Of a DNA stretch of 64,000 nucleotides, positions 33,823 to 42,820 are shown in pieces. The DNA is from Gordonia gummivorans (lineage in GTDB: Bacteria; Actinomycetota; Actinomycetes; Mycobacteriales; Mycobacteriaceae). The translations under genes were made by a program, and so were the position numbers. Within the stretch, counting starts at the first letter, position 1. Each line of letters opens with the position of its first letter. The DNA lies in the NCBI RefSeq assembly GCF_022513585.1, contig NZ_JAKWBF010000001.1, forward strand, positions 186,001-250,000, written 5' to 3'. A model generated the notes under the pieces. That model had not been told where the DNA came from. It saw only the letters and a program-made list of their open reading frames with translations, and searched no databases.

Positions 33823-34745
33823 CTCATCGCCTGCAGGTCGCCGCTCGTCCGGGCGAGATAGGCTTCGAGGCAGCCGGCACAGCAGAACCAGTGCTGTCCG
33901 GATTCGTCGCTGACGCCAGGTGTGTCCTCGGCGACGACGACGGTCATGCCGCAGATCGGATCGACCTCGTGCCGTTGCGCCGGAGGCGTTGCCGCAGAAG
34001 CATCGTCGGCATCGATCCGCGGTGTCCGGAGGCCGTCGCGCCGGACGGCGGCGACCACTTGTGCCAGAATCGACAACGCGATCTCGGCCGGGGTGACGGC
34101 GCCGATGTCGAGACCCACCGGAGTGTGGATCAGGTCTCGCTGCGCCGGAGTCAGTTCCATCGAATCCAGCACTGCTGCGCCCCGGGTGCGACTGGCCACC
34201 AGCCCGATGAACCCGACCCCACCCTCGAGGGCCGACCGGATCAGCCCGGCCTCGTCGCCGCCGTGCGTGCACACGATCGTGGCGAGTGCGGCTGACGACG
34301 AATCAGGCTGTGTCACCTCCAATCCCAGCAGACGGGCCTGTTCGGCGACGGCCGTGGCGATCGGTGTGTCACCGGCGACGTGGAGGATCGGCGCGGGCAG
34401 CACCGGTTCGACGAACACCTCCAAGGCACCACCGGACATGCACGGGTTCACCGCCACCCGCGCCCCCGGCGTCTCCGGGAACGGATCGCCGCCATCCGGC
34501 ACGATGCGCAGCAGCATTCCCTCGCCGGCGTTGATGACGTCGGTTGCGGCGAGACGAACCGACTCCCGCGCGCACTGTCCGCCGATGAAGCCGTCGATGC
34601 GCCCGTCCGCGGTCACCAAGGCGAAATCCCCGGCATGCGCGGAGGTCGGTGGCTGGGCACGCACCACGGTCGCCCGGGCAAACGGCACACGTTCGGAGAT
34701 GAACTGTGCAGCAATGTCGGTCAAGCGCCGTGGTTCCGATGGCAT
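33819..34745 (-). CDS. XdhC/CoxF-type maturation protein fused to a C-terminal YHS metal-binding domain
   Basis: A 308-residue protein. Residues about 1-245 are an XdhC-type Mo-cofactor chaperone, with GFIGGQCARESVRL, a Rossmann part and HTPVGLDIGAVTPAEIALSI. Residues about 259-297 are a YHS/TRASH-like metal-binding domain: DPICGM (C265) then HWFCCAGC (C288, C289, C292). YHS domains bind soft metals and occur at the ends of copper ATPases. In a form I CO dehydrogenase operon this fusion could link cofactor delivery with copper; that is inference. ATG 34745 is chosen for its AGGAG; a GTG at 34775 is in frame. Confidence 0.85.
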   Translation of the reverse strand: MPSEPRRLTDIAAQFISERVPFARATVVRAQPPTSAHAGDFALVTADGRIDGFIGGQCARESVRLAATDVINAGEGMLLRIVPDGGDPFPETPGARVAVNPCMSGGALEVFVEPVLPAPILHVAGDTPIATAVAEQARLLGLEVTQPDSSSAALATIVCTHGGDEAGLIRSALEGGVGFIGLVASRTRGAAVLDSMELTPAQRDLIHTPVGLDIGAVTPAEIALSILAQVVAAVRRDGLRTPRIDADDASAATPPAQRHEVDPICGMTVVVAEDTPGVSDESGQHWFCCAGCLEAYLARTSGDLQAMR

Positions 34746-34778
34746 GCCTGCTCCTGTTCTCGTGGTCCGGGACACTCC

Positions 34779-37178
34779 TCAGATCGGCGGCCGCGCCCGC
34801 CCCTGCATCGCCTCCCACACCCGCGACGGCGTCAGAGGCATATCGGCGTGGCGAACCCCGAAGGGTTCCAACGCATTCAGCACCGCATTCACCACCGCCG
34901 GCGGTGAACCGACGGTCGCCGACTCCCCCACGCCCTTCGCGCCGATCGGATGATGTGGCGAGGGCGTGACAGTGAATCCGGTTTCCCAGTGCGGCACTTC
35001 GAGGGCGGTCGGGATCAGATAGTCCATGAACGACCCGTTGAGACAGTTGCCCTCTTCGTCGAAGGAGACGATCTCCATCAGCGCCATCCCCACACCGTCG
35101 GTGAGTCCGCCGTGCACCTGCCCCTCGATGATCATCGGATTGATCCTGGTACCGCAGTCGTCGACGGCGACGAAGCGTCGAACCTTCACGACCGCGGTGT
35201 CGGGATCGATGTCGACCACACAGATGTAGGCACCGAACGGGTAGGTGAGGTTGGCGGGGTTGTAGACCACCGACGCGTCCAACCCGCCTTCCACACCCGG
35301 CGGCAGGTCGCCCGCGCCGTGCGCCTTCATCGCGATCTCCGCGATCGTCACCGACGTGCCAGGATCGCCCTTGACCTTGAACGTCCCCTTCTCCCATTCC
35401 AAGTCGGCGACCGAGACCTCGAGCATGCCTGACGCGATGAGCTTGGCCTTGTCGCGGATCCGGCGCGCCGCGACGACCGCCGCGGCCCCGGACACCGGCG
35501 TCGAGCGGCTGCCGTAGGTGCCCAGTCCGAACGGCGTGTTGTCGGTGTCGCCGTGGACGACGTCGATGTCGTCGGGTGGGATGCCCAGCTCTTCGGCGAC
35601 GATCTGCGCGTAGGTCGTCTCGTGTCCCTGCCCTTGGGATTGCACCGACAGGCGGACGACGGCTTTCCCGGTCGGGTGCACCCGCACGTCGCATCCGTCG
35701 GCCATGCCGAGTCCGAGGATGTCCATGTCCTTGCGCGGTCCGGCCCCGACGGCCTCGGTGAAGAACGCAACCCCGATCCCCATCAACTCACCACGTTCGC
35801 GTTTGGCCGCCTGTTCGGCGAGCAACGCGTCGTAGTCGGCGATCCGCATCGCCTCGAGCATCGTCTCGTCATAATTGCCGGAATCGTAGACCCAGCCGGT
35901 CTTGGTGGTGTACGGGAACTGGTCGGGCTGGATGAAGTTCTTGCGTCGCAACGCGATCTGATCCATCTTCAGTTCGTAGGCGAGGCAATTGACCAACCGT
36001 TCGACGAGGTAGACCGCCTCGGTGATCCGGAACGAACACGCGTAGGCGACCCCGCCCGGCGCCTTGTTGGTGTAGACCGCCGTCATCGCACAGTGGGCCG
36101 CCTCGAGCTGGTAGCTACCGGTGAAGACACCGAAGAATCCGGCGGGGTATTTGACCGGGGCGGCAACGCCGTTGAACGCGCCGTGGTCGGCGAGGACATT
36201 GGTGCGGATGGCCAGCATGCGACCGTCCTTGGTCGCCGCGATCTCGCCACGCATGATGTAGTCGCGGGCGAAACCGGTGCTGGTCAGGTTCTCCGTGCGA
36301 TCCTCCATCCATTTCACCGGCTTTCCGGTGACGATCGAGCCGACCACCGCACACACATATCCCGGATAGATCGGCACCTTGTTGCCGAATCCGCCGCCGA
36401 TGTCGGGGGAGATGACGCGGATCTTGTGTTCCGGGATGCCCGCCACGATCGCGTACAGCGTGCGGTGGGCGTGCGGCGCCTGGCTCGTCGACCAGAGGGT
36501 GAGTTTTCCGTCGACACGGTCGAAATCGGCGACGGCGCCGCAGGTTTCCATCGGCGCCGGATGCACGCGCGGGTAGACGATGTCCTGGCTGACCACCACG
36601 TCGGCCGTGGCGAAAACCGCGTCGGTGGCCGCTTTGTCACCGGTCTCCCAGTCGAAGACGTGGTTGTCGGTCTTGTTCTCGAGGTCGTCGCGGATCACCG
36701 GTGCCGACGGGTCGAGCGCGGTCCGGACGTCCCAGACAGGTTCGAGAATGTCGTAGTCGACGTCGATCAGTTCGAGGGCATCGCGTGCCGCGTAACGATC
36801 CTCGGCCACCACGGCGGCGACCTCTTGGCCCTGGAAGCGCACCTTGTCGGTGGCGAGCACCGCCTGCACGTCGTTGGACAGGGTCGGCATCCATTCCAGG
36901 CCAAGGCCTTTGAGCGTTTCACCGGTGATGACGGCCTTCACCTTCGGCAGCGCTTCGGCTGCGGTGGTGTCGATTGCGACGATCTTGGCGTGCGCGACCG
37001 GTGAGCGCAGGATGGCCATGTGCAGCATGCCGGGCAGCTGCACGTCGTCGACGTAGCGGCCGAGCCCGCGGATGAACCGCGGGTCCTCCTTGCGCAGCAT
37101 CCGCCCGTATCCGACGGGTTTCTGGTTGTTGTCGACGAGGTCCGCTGCGGTCGGTTCGGGGGGCGTGGTGATGGTCAT
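34779..37178 (-). CDS. coxL: Aerobic CO dehydrogenase large subunit, form I
   Basis: A 799-residue molybdenum hydroxylase subunit that oxidises CO to CO2 at a Mo-S-Cu centre. The diagnostic form I loop AYACSFR is present, with copper-binding C381. Also seen are GGGFGNK, the Mo-cofactor loop SQGQGHETTYAQ, and the catalytic Glu in KGVGESA (E752). The AYxCSFR motif separates true CO oxidisers from form II. The ATG overlaps the coxS stop by 4 bp. Length matches known CoxL. Confidence 0.95.
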   Translation of the reverse strand: MTITTPPEPTAADLVDNNQKPVGYGRMLRKEDPRFIRGLGRYVDDVQLPGMLHMAILRSPVAHAKIVAIDTTAAEALPKVKAVITGETLKGLGLEWMPTLSNDVQAVLATDKVRFQGQEVAAVVAEDRYAARDALELIDVDYDILEPVWDVRTALDPSAPVIRDDLENKTDNHVFDWETGDKAATDAVFATADVVVSQDIVYPRVHPAPMETCGAVADFDRVDGKLTLWSTSQAPHAHRTLYAIVAGIPEHKIRVISPDIGGGFGNKVPIYPGYVCAVVGSIVTGKPVKWMEDRTENLTSTGFARDYIMRGEIAATKDGRMLAIRTNVLADHGAFNGVAAPVKYPAGFFGVFTGSYQLEAAHCAMTAVYTNKAPGGVAYACSFRITEAVYLVERLVNCLAYELKMDQIALRRKNFIQPDQFPYTTKTGWVYDSGNYDETMLEAMRIADYDALLAEQAAKRERGELMGIGVAFFTEAVGAGPRKDMDILGLGMADGCDVRVHPTGKAVVRLSVQSQGQGHETTYAQIVAEELGIPPDDIDVVHGDTDNTPFGLGTYGSRSTPVSGAAAVVAARRIRDKAKLIASGMLEVSVADLEWEKGTFKVKGDPGTSVTIAEIAMKAHGAGDLPPGVEGGLDASVVYNPANLTYPFGAYICVVDIDPDTAVVKVRRFVAVDDCGTRINPMIIEGQVHGGLTDGVGMALMEIVSFDEEGNCLNGSFMDYLIPTALEVPHWETGFTVTPSPHHPIGAKGVGESATVGSPPAVVNAVLNALEPFGVRHADMPLTPSRVWEAMQGRARPPI

Positions 37179-37675
37179 TGCGCCGCTCCTGCCGTGACGT
37201 CGTCGGTGGCCTCGTCACCGGAATGCCGGGCCGCCCATTGCACCGACCGCACGATCGTCGTGTATCCGGTACATCGGCAGATCTGGCCGCTGATCGCCTC
37301 GCGGATCTCGTCTTCACTCGGGTCCGGGTTGGTGTCGAGGAGTGCGCGGGTGGTCATCAGCATGCCGGGCGTGCAGAAACCGCATTGCAGCCCATGGCAT
37401 TCCATGAAGCCCTGCTGGATCGGATCGAGGGTGGTGCCGTGTTCGAGTCCTTCTACGGTTCGCACGTCGTGCCCACCCGCCATCGCGGCGAGGATGGTGC
37501 ACGACTTCACCGGTTCGCCGTCGATCTGCACCACACAGGTTCCGCAGTTGCTCGTGTCGCATCCCCAGTGGGTTCCGGTGAGCGCGAGCGTGTCGCGCAG
37601 AAAATGCACGAGCAGCAGACGGGGTTCGATGTCTCGGGTCACCGATTCACCGTTGACGGTCATCGTCACTTGCAT
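37175..37675 (-). CDS. coxS: Aerobic CO dehydrogenase small (2Fe-2S) subunit
   Basis: A 166-residue iron-sulfur subunit passing electrons from molybdenum to FAD. The plant-type cluster is held by C39, C44, C47 and C59 ([10 protein letters not shown]). The second cluster is held by C98, C101, C133 and C135 (CGFCTPG and CRCTGY). All eight cysteines are present. Order M-S-L is the form I order, in contrast to S-L-M in the locus on the other side. Confidence 0.95.
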   Translation of the reverse strand: MQVTMTVNGESVTRDIEPRLLLVHFLRDTLALTGTHWGCDTSNCGTCVVQIDGEPVKSCTILAAMAGGHDVRTVEGLEHGTTLDPIQQGFMECHGLQCGFCTPGMLMTTRALLDTNPDPSEDEIREAISGQICRCTGYTTIVRSVQWAARHSGDEATDDVTAGAAQ

Positions 37676-37708
37676 CGAATTCTCCTCTGTTCCAGGGCTG
37701 TCCGGAGT

Positions 37709-38596
37709 TCAGGCGGTGGCGTCCGCACCGACGCCCAGGCGCGCGGCACTCCGCCGGAGGGCACGTCGGGTCAGTTCGTCGGCGAGATGCCGCTTGTAGT
37801 CGGCGGTTCCGCGTCCGTCGGTGGCCGGGTCGCAGGATTCGGCGGCGATCTCACCCGCGCGGGTCCATGCCGCCTCGGTGGGTTCCTGTCCGCGCAACGC
37901 GTCCGAGATCGCGGGTATGCCGGTGGTGTTGGGTCCGACGGCGGCCAGACCCACCCGGGCATCGGCGATGACACCGTCGGCCAGCCACAGCGCTGCCCCC
38001 ACGGCGACCACCGCCCAGTCTCCCGCGCGGCGCTCCACCTTCTCGTAGGCACTGCTGCCGCCCGAACGGATCGGAATGCGCACCTCGGTGAGCATTTCGT
38101 TCTGTTCGACGGCGGTTTCGTAAGGGCCGCGGTGGAATTCGGCCATCGTGACCACCCGTTCACCGTCTGCGCCGCGGATCACGCAGCTCGCGTCGAGGGT
38201 GGTGCAGACACTCGACAGGTCCTCGGACGGGTCGGCCTGGCACAACGAGCCGCCGAGGGTTCCCCGGTTGCGTACCACCGGGTCGGCGATCACGCGCTCG
38301 GCGTCGCGGAAGATGGGGAATGACGAGAACAGCGGTTCGTTGGCGAGTAGTTCGCAGTGCCGGGTGAGCGCACCGATGCGGACGTCGTCGTCGGTGAAGC
38401 GGATGTAGCCGAGCTCGGCGTGGAGATCGTTGATGTCGATGACGTATTCGGGTGTCGCGAGCCGCAGCTTCATCATCGGAAGAAGACTGTGGCCGCCGGC
38501 GATGAGCCGTGCCTCGTCGCCGAGCTGCCCGAGGAGCCTTATCGCGTCGTCGACGCTGGTTGCGCGTTCATATTCGAACGGTGCCGGAACCTGCAT
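37709..38596 (-). CDS. coxM: Aerobic CO dehydrogenase medium (FAD) subunit
   Basis: A 295-residue FAD-binding subunit. The two flavin motifs are AGGHSLLPMMKLR near residue 33 and RGTLGGSLCQADPSED near 110. The C-terminal CO dehydrogenase flavoprotein domain follows from about 180. It lies first of the three structural genes, 33 bp from coxS and 19 bp after the XdhC-like gene. Confidence 0.93.
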   Translation of the reverse strand: MQVPAPFEYERATSVDDAIRLLGQLGDEARLIAGGHSLLPMMKLRLATPEYVIDINDLHAELGYIRFTDDDVRIGALTRHCELLANEPLFSSFPIFRDAERVIADPVVRNRGTLGGSLCQADPSEDLSSVCTTLDASCVIRGADGERVVTMAEFHRGPYETAVEQNEMLTEVRIPIRSGGSSAYEKVERRAGDWAVVAVGAALWLADGVIADARVGLAAVGPNTTGIPAISDALRGQEPTEAAWTRAGEIAAESCDPATDGRGTADYKRHLADELTRRALRRSAARLGVGADATA

Positions 38597-38615
38597 GATG
38601 TCTCCTCTGTTGCGA

Positions 38616-39740
38616 TCACCGGACGGCGTCGGGATGGATGTGATCGGCGAGCCGGTTCAGGTTGACGCCGCTGCCGCCGCGTCGGGCCGAGATGATCTCG
38701 GCGACGATCGACACGGCGGTCTCGGCCGGTGTCTGCCCGCCGAGGTCGAGGCCGATCGGTGAATGCAGCCGCGCGAGATCGGCGTCGGTGACGCCTTCCT
38801 GTCGCAACCGACGCAGCCGATCGTCGTGTGTGCGCCGAGAGCCCATGGCTCCGATGTACACCCCGTCAGGAGTTTCGAAGGCCGCTTGAAGTGCCGGAAC
38901 GTCGAATTTCGGGTCATGGGTGAGGACGCAGATCGCGGTGCGCGAATCGATACGCCCGGCCGCGTTCTCGGCACGCAGGTAGCGGTGCGGCCAGTCGACG
39001 ACGATCTCGTGTGCGGCCGGGAATCGATCGCGGGTGGCGAACACGCTGCGCGCATCGCACACCGTCACGTGGTATCCGAGCGCCGCACCGGCCGCGGCAA
39101 CCGCGGCCGCATAGTCGATGGCGCCGAACACAATCATGCGTGGCGGCGGGGCGAAGGAGTTGACGAACACCGCGACGCCGTCGCCCATACGCTCGCCCGC
39201 CGACCCGTAGCGCAGGGTCGACGACTCGCCCAGATCCAGCAGGCCGCGCGCGTCCTGTGCGACCGCCCGGTCTAGGTTCGGTCCGCCGAGCGTGCCGATC
39301 ACGTCGTCGGCGGTGACGGTCAGGTGGCTGCCCACTTGTCCGTGCGCACCGGCGGTCACGGTGGCCACCGCAATGGGTCGTCGGGCGGCGACGGCGTCGG
39401 CGAGGTCGCCGAGATCGGGCCAGGTCTCCTGGTTGACGGATTCGCAGAACACGTCGAGTATCCCGCCGCACGTGAGGCCGACGGCGAACGCCTCGTCGTC
39501 GGCGATCCCGTATCGCTCGCTGCTCGGAGTGCCGGATGCCATGACTTCACCCGCGAGTTCGTAGACAGCACCTTCGACGCACCCGCCTGACACGGACCCC
39601 AGGACGCGTCCATCCGCCAGGCGAATCGACGACGCCCCGGGTTGTCGGGGCGCCGAGCCCGTCGTCGCGACCACGGTCGTCAGCCCGACCGTCTCACCTC
39701 TGCGCCAATGATCCGCGAGCGTGGGCAGGACGTCTCGCAT
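38616..39740 (-). CDS. XdhC-family maturation protein (CoxF/CoxI type)
   Basis: A 374-residue XdhC-type protein. The N-terminal domain shows TTGSAPRQPGASS and GSVSGGCVEGAVYE with TCGG. The C-terminal Rossmann-like domain has VFGAIDYAAAVAAAGAALGY and ends YIGAMGSRRTHDDRLRRL, LHSPIGLDLGGQTPAETAVS. XdhC proteins bind Mo-cofactor and help its sulfuration. This is the first gene of the form I operon and lacks the YHS tail seen in the other XdhC copy. Rv0376c holds the same position in M. tuberculosis. Confidence 0.88.
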   Translation of the reverse strand: MRDVLPTLADHWRRGETVGLTTVVATTGSAPRQPGASSIRLADGRVLGSVSGGCVEGAVYELAGEVMASGTPSSERYGIADDEAFAVGLTCGGILDVFCESVNQETWPDLGDLADAVAARRPIAVATVTAGAHGQVGSHLTVTADDVIGTLGGPNLDRAVAQDARGLLDLGESSTLRYGSAGERMGDGVAVFVNSFAPPPRMIVFGAIDYAAAVAAAGAALGYHVTVCDARSVFATRDRFPAAHEIVVDWPHRYLRAENAAGRIDSRTAICVLTHDPKFDVPALQAAFETPDGVYIGAMGSRRTHDDRLRRLRQEGVTDADLARLHSPIGLDLGGQTPAETAVSIVAEIISARRGGSGVNLNRLADHIHPDAVR

Positions 39741-40151
39741 TCAGACACCTCTAATCCTGTGGACACCATTGTGGTTTGGATCACAGTGGTGTGACGTCGT
39801 CCAGTGTGCGCCGGTTTTGCCGCACGTCAACCGGAACCTCAGTGTTTGCTGAGGTCAGGGCACCCTTAGTCGTCGATACGTCCGCAGTGTCGCCGGGTCG
39901 TGCGACGATGCCCACCATGAACCCAGTCCATCAGAGGTCGGAGGCGGTCCGCGCGTCGAATGCGATGGCACCCGCCGACCGGACAATCGAGACCTGAAAA
40001 CCGCCCCAGACTTGCGCCCTCGGGAGAGCCGCCGTTGACAATGTGTCGATGGCGGCTTTGCCTGGGGCCGCAATCGTGGGCAGGTTTCGTGTCAGGTCGC
40101 TGTTCCGAAGAGTTCGAGTCCTCGGCCCCCACCTGGGCATAGGCTCGCGTC
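39741..40151. other. Divergent control region between the form I and form II cox sets
   Basis: 411 bp between the starts of two oppositely transcribed operons, so it should hold both promoters. The only marked symmetry is CCTCAG-TGTTTG-CTGAGG at 39837-39854. Short open frames on both strands are Arg/Ser-rich and not protein-like. A stretch near 40111-40133 resembles the 3' end of a tRNA but has no matching body. Confidence 0.6.
39837..39854. promoter_or_regulatory. Inverted repeat upstream of the form I cox operon
   Basis: CCTCAG-TGTTTG-CTGAGG is a perfect 6-bp dyad with a 6-base centre, about 97 bp upstream of the first gene. A regulator site, for example for the LysR protein, is possible but unproven. 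Confidence 0.35.
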
Positions 40152-41042
40152 ATGACCGACGCACCGCCCCTCCCCCGGTCACCGGCCGAACTGGCGGCCG
40201 CGCTGGATGCCACCGGCTATCTCGCCGACGACGGCCTGGCCATGGCCGCCTTCCTCGCGCTGCGGATGGGTCGGCCGCTGTTCTGCGAGGGGGAGCCCGG
40301 CACCGGTAAGACCTCGCTCGCGGTCGGGCTGTCGCAAGCGTTGGACCTGCCGTTGATCCGCCTGCAATGCCACGAGGGCATCGATTCCTCGCAGGCGCTC
40401 TACGACTGGGACTTTCCGCGCCAACTCCTGCACCTGCGCACCCTCGAGGCGGCCAGCGTCGGACCGCTCGATGCCGATGCGGCCGAATCGTCGCTCTACA
40501 CCGACCGATTCCTGCTCGCCCGCCCACTGTTGCAAGCGCTGACCGAGGCGCCGTGCGTGTTGCTCATCGACGAGATCGACCGCGCCGACGACGAGTTCGA
40601 GGCGTTCCTGCTCCAACTGCTCGACGAGAACGCGGTCACGATCCCCGAACTCGGGCACGTGCAGGCGGCCGTCCCGCCGCTGGCGATCCTCACGTCCAAC
40701 CGCACTCGCGAGGTGCACGACGCACTTAAACGCCGCTGCCTCTACCACTGGCTCGAACACCCCTCGCTGGCCCGTGAGATCGCCATCCTGTCGCGTCGCG
40801 TGCCGGGCATCTCCGACGCCCTGGCCGCGCAGGTAGCCGGCGCGGTCCAGGAACTGCGGAAGCTGGAGTTGCTCAAGCCACCGGGCGTCGCCGAGACACT
40901 GGACTGGGCTCGCGCGCTCGCCGAACTCGACCGCAACGTGCTCGACGCGGAGGTCGCCGCGGCCACCCTGGGTGCGGTGTTGAAGTACCGCGAAGACACC
41001 GACCGGGTCCTGCGCGCCGGCCTGGACCGACTGTTGGCATGA
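40152..41042 (+). CDS. coxD: CoxD-type MoxR AAA+ ATPase, second copy
   Basis: A 296-residue AAA+ ATPase, closely matching the copy at 32938 in motif positions: Walker A GEPGTGKT (47-54), Walker B LLIDEIDRADDEFEAF and LTSNRTREVHDALKRRC. It is the first gene of the plus-strand set and overlaps the VWA gene by 4 bp. Having its own copy suggests each enzyme has a dedicated maturation pair. Confidence 0.87.
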   Translation: MTDAPPLPRSPAELAAALDATGYLADDGLAMAAFLALRMGRPLFCEGEPGTGKTSLAVGLSQALDLPLIRLQCHEGIDSSQALYDWDFPRQLLHLRTLEAASVGPLDADAAESSLYTDRFLLARPLLQALTEAPCVLLIDEIDRADDEFEAFLLQLLDENAVTIPELGHVQAAVPPLAILTSNRTREVHDALKRRCLYHWLEHPSLAREIAILSRRVPGISDALAAQVAGAVQELRKLELLKPPGVAETLDWARALAELDRNVLDAEVAAATLGAVLKYREDTDRVLRAGLDRLLA

Positions 41043-42133
41043 ACGGCGAACTGGTGGGATTCGCGGGTTTCGCGCGAAGTCTGACCCACGCGGGGTTACC
41101 GGTCGCGACGGACACGGTGGAGACCTGGGTGCGCGCACTGGGCGAGATCGACCTCGCCGACGTCGACCAGGTGTACTTCGCGGGGCTGGCGACACTGTGC
41201 CGCGATCCCGATGATCGTCCCCGTTTCGATCTGGCCTTCGACGCCTGGTTCGGGGACCGGATGCCGCGCACTACGCGACGTCCCACCCAACCCCGACCGT
41301 CCCGTTTGGCCGCGCTGCGCACCACCGACACCCAGCAGACGAGCGGGTCGGGTCCGCACCTCGCGGTGGCCGCCGACGACACCGAGGTGCTGCGGCATCG
41401 CGACATCGCGACGCTGTCGGCGGCCGAACGCGCCCACCTCGCCGAGCTCATCGCGACGTTGAAACCGATGCCGCCGCGTCGTCCGGCGCTACGTCACGCT
41501 CCCGCACGACGCGGTGAGGTCGATCGCCGGAAGACCCTGCGCGACATGCTGGCTGCCGGCGGCGAGCCGGTGCGCCCAAGCCGGCACCGACGAGCAACCC
41601 GTCCACGACGGGTGGTGCTGCTCCTCGACGTCTCCGGTTCGATGAGCCCCTACGCCGACGCCCTGCTGCGGTTCGCACACGTCGTGACCCGAGCCAATCC
41701 GAGCGGGACAGAGGTGTTCTCGCTCGGCACCCGGCTGACCCGACTGTCGCGCGCGCTGCGCGGAGCCGATCCGGAACTGGCCCTGTCGGCGGCCGGTCGA
41801 GCGGTGCCGGACTGGGCCGGTGGGACCCGCCTCGGCGAAACCCTGCAGGCGTTCGGAGACCGATGGGGACGCCGAGGTGTGGCACGCGGCGCTGTGGTGG
41901 TGATCTTCTCCGACGGTTGGGAACGCGGTGATCCGACGCTGCTGGCCCAGCAGATGGCGCAGTTGCACCGTCTGGCCCGAGCGGTGTTCTGGGTCAACCC
42001 GCACGCCGGGATGGACGGCTACCGGCCCATCCAGGGCGGGATCGCCGCTGCACTGCCGCATCTCGACGGGTTGCTGGCCGGTCACTCGTTGGCCACCCTG
42101 CAGGAGCTGCTCGCCGCCATCCGCGAGGCGTGA
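41039..42133 (+). CDS. coxE: CoxE-type VWA protein, second copy
   Basis: A 364-residue protein with a C-terminal VWA domain whose metal motif DVSGS (D197, S199, S201) is complete. The N-terminal 140 residues resemble the other CoxE only loosely. GVARGAVVVIFSDGWERGDP and FWVNPHAGMDGY match CoxE sequences. Its ATG sits in the coxD stop. A 135-bp gap follows before coxS, so a separate promoter there is possible. Confidence 0.86.
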   Translation: MNGELVGFAGFARSLTHAGLPVATDTVETWVRALGEIDLADVDQVYFAGLATLCRDPDDRPRFDLAFDAWFGDRMPRTTRRPTQPRPSRLAALRTTDTQQTSGSGPHLAVAADDTEVLRHRDIATLSAAERAHLAELIATLKPMPPRRPALRHAPARRGEVDRRKTLRDMLAAGGEPVRPSRHRRATRPRRVVLLLDVSGSMSPYADALLRFAHVVTRANPSGTEVFSLGTRLTRLSRALRGADPELALSAAGRAVPDWAGGTRLGETLQAFGDRWGRRGVARGAVVVIFSDGWERGDPTLLAQQMAQLHRLARAVFWVNPHAGMDGYRPIQGGIAAALPHLDGLLAGHSLATLQELLAAIREA

Positions 42134-42268
42134 GGGGCTCACCAAAACCCCCGTCGGAAGCACGTGATCCGCGATTTCGGACATCTGACACGCAGCGGAG
42201 GCGCACAGTGTTCTCTAGGGCTTCGCCAGGCCCTCAGCCCACCTTTGGCGAACGCATTGGAGGCCAAC

Positions 42269-42820
42269 ATGCGTGTCACTGTCACCGTCGACGGCACGAC
42301 CTACGAGGACGAGGTGGAGCCCCGCACCTTGCTCGTACATCATCTACGCAATCAGCTGGGCAAGGTCGGCACCGTGATCGGTTGCGACACAAGCAATTGC
42401 GGCGCCTGCACGGTGCTGCTGAACGGACACAGCGTCAAGTCGTGCTCGGTGCTGGCCGTGCAGGCCGACGGCGCCGACGTCACCACCGTCGAAGGTCTCA
42501 AGGCTGCCGACGGCACCTTGCATCCCGTCCAGGAGGCGTTCCGCGACAATCACGGACTCCAGTGCGGCTTCTGCACCCCGGGCATGATCATGTCGACGAT
42601 CGACCTTCTCGCCGAGAATCCGAACCCCGATGAGCATGACGTCCGGGAGGGCCTCGAAGGCAACCTGTGCCGCTGCACCGGCTACCAGAACATCGTCCGC
42701 GCGGCCCTGGATGCGGCGCAACGGTTGAAGGCCGACGCATCGCCGCGGGTGGAACGCACAGGTCAGCCGGCCGGCGCGGACACCAGCCGTCCGATGCAGG
42801 AGACGGGGGGTGCACGATGA
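42269..42820 (+). CDS. coxS: Molybdenum hydroxylase small (2Fe-2S) subunit, form II
   Basis: A 183-residue iron-sulfur subunit. Cysteines C39, C44, C47 and C59 hold one cluster; C99, C102, C134 and C136 hold the other. ATG 42269 has GGAGG six bases upstream. The C-terminal 35 residues after the last cysteine motif are a disordered-looking tail absent from the form I partner. Confidence 0.92.
   Translation: MRVTVTVDGTTYEDEVEPRTLLVHHLRNQLGKVGTVIGCDTSNCGACTVLLNGHSVKSCSVLAVQADGADVTTVEGLKAADGTLHPVQEAFRDNHGLQCGFCTPGMIMSTIDLLAENPNPDEHDVREGLEGNLCRCTGYQNIVRAALDAAQRLKADASPRVERTGQPAGADTSRPMQETGGAR

Noticed and set aside
39776..39997. 73-codon plus-strand open frame between the two cox sets
   Set aside because: Ser/Arg/Thr-rich with no hydrophobic core and placed where two divergent promoters are expected.
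40080..40135. tRNA-like 3' end (GTTCGAGTCC ... CCCCCACC) upstream of the second coxD
   Set aside because: The T-stem does not pair properly, there is no D-arm, and the best acceptor-stem pairing gives only about 66 bases. It could be a remnant of an attachment site, but nothing else supports that.
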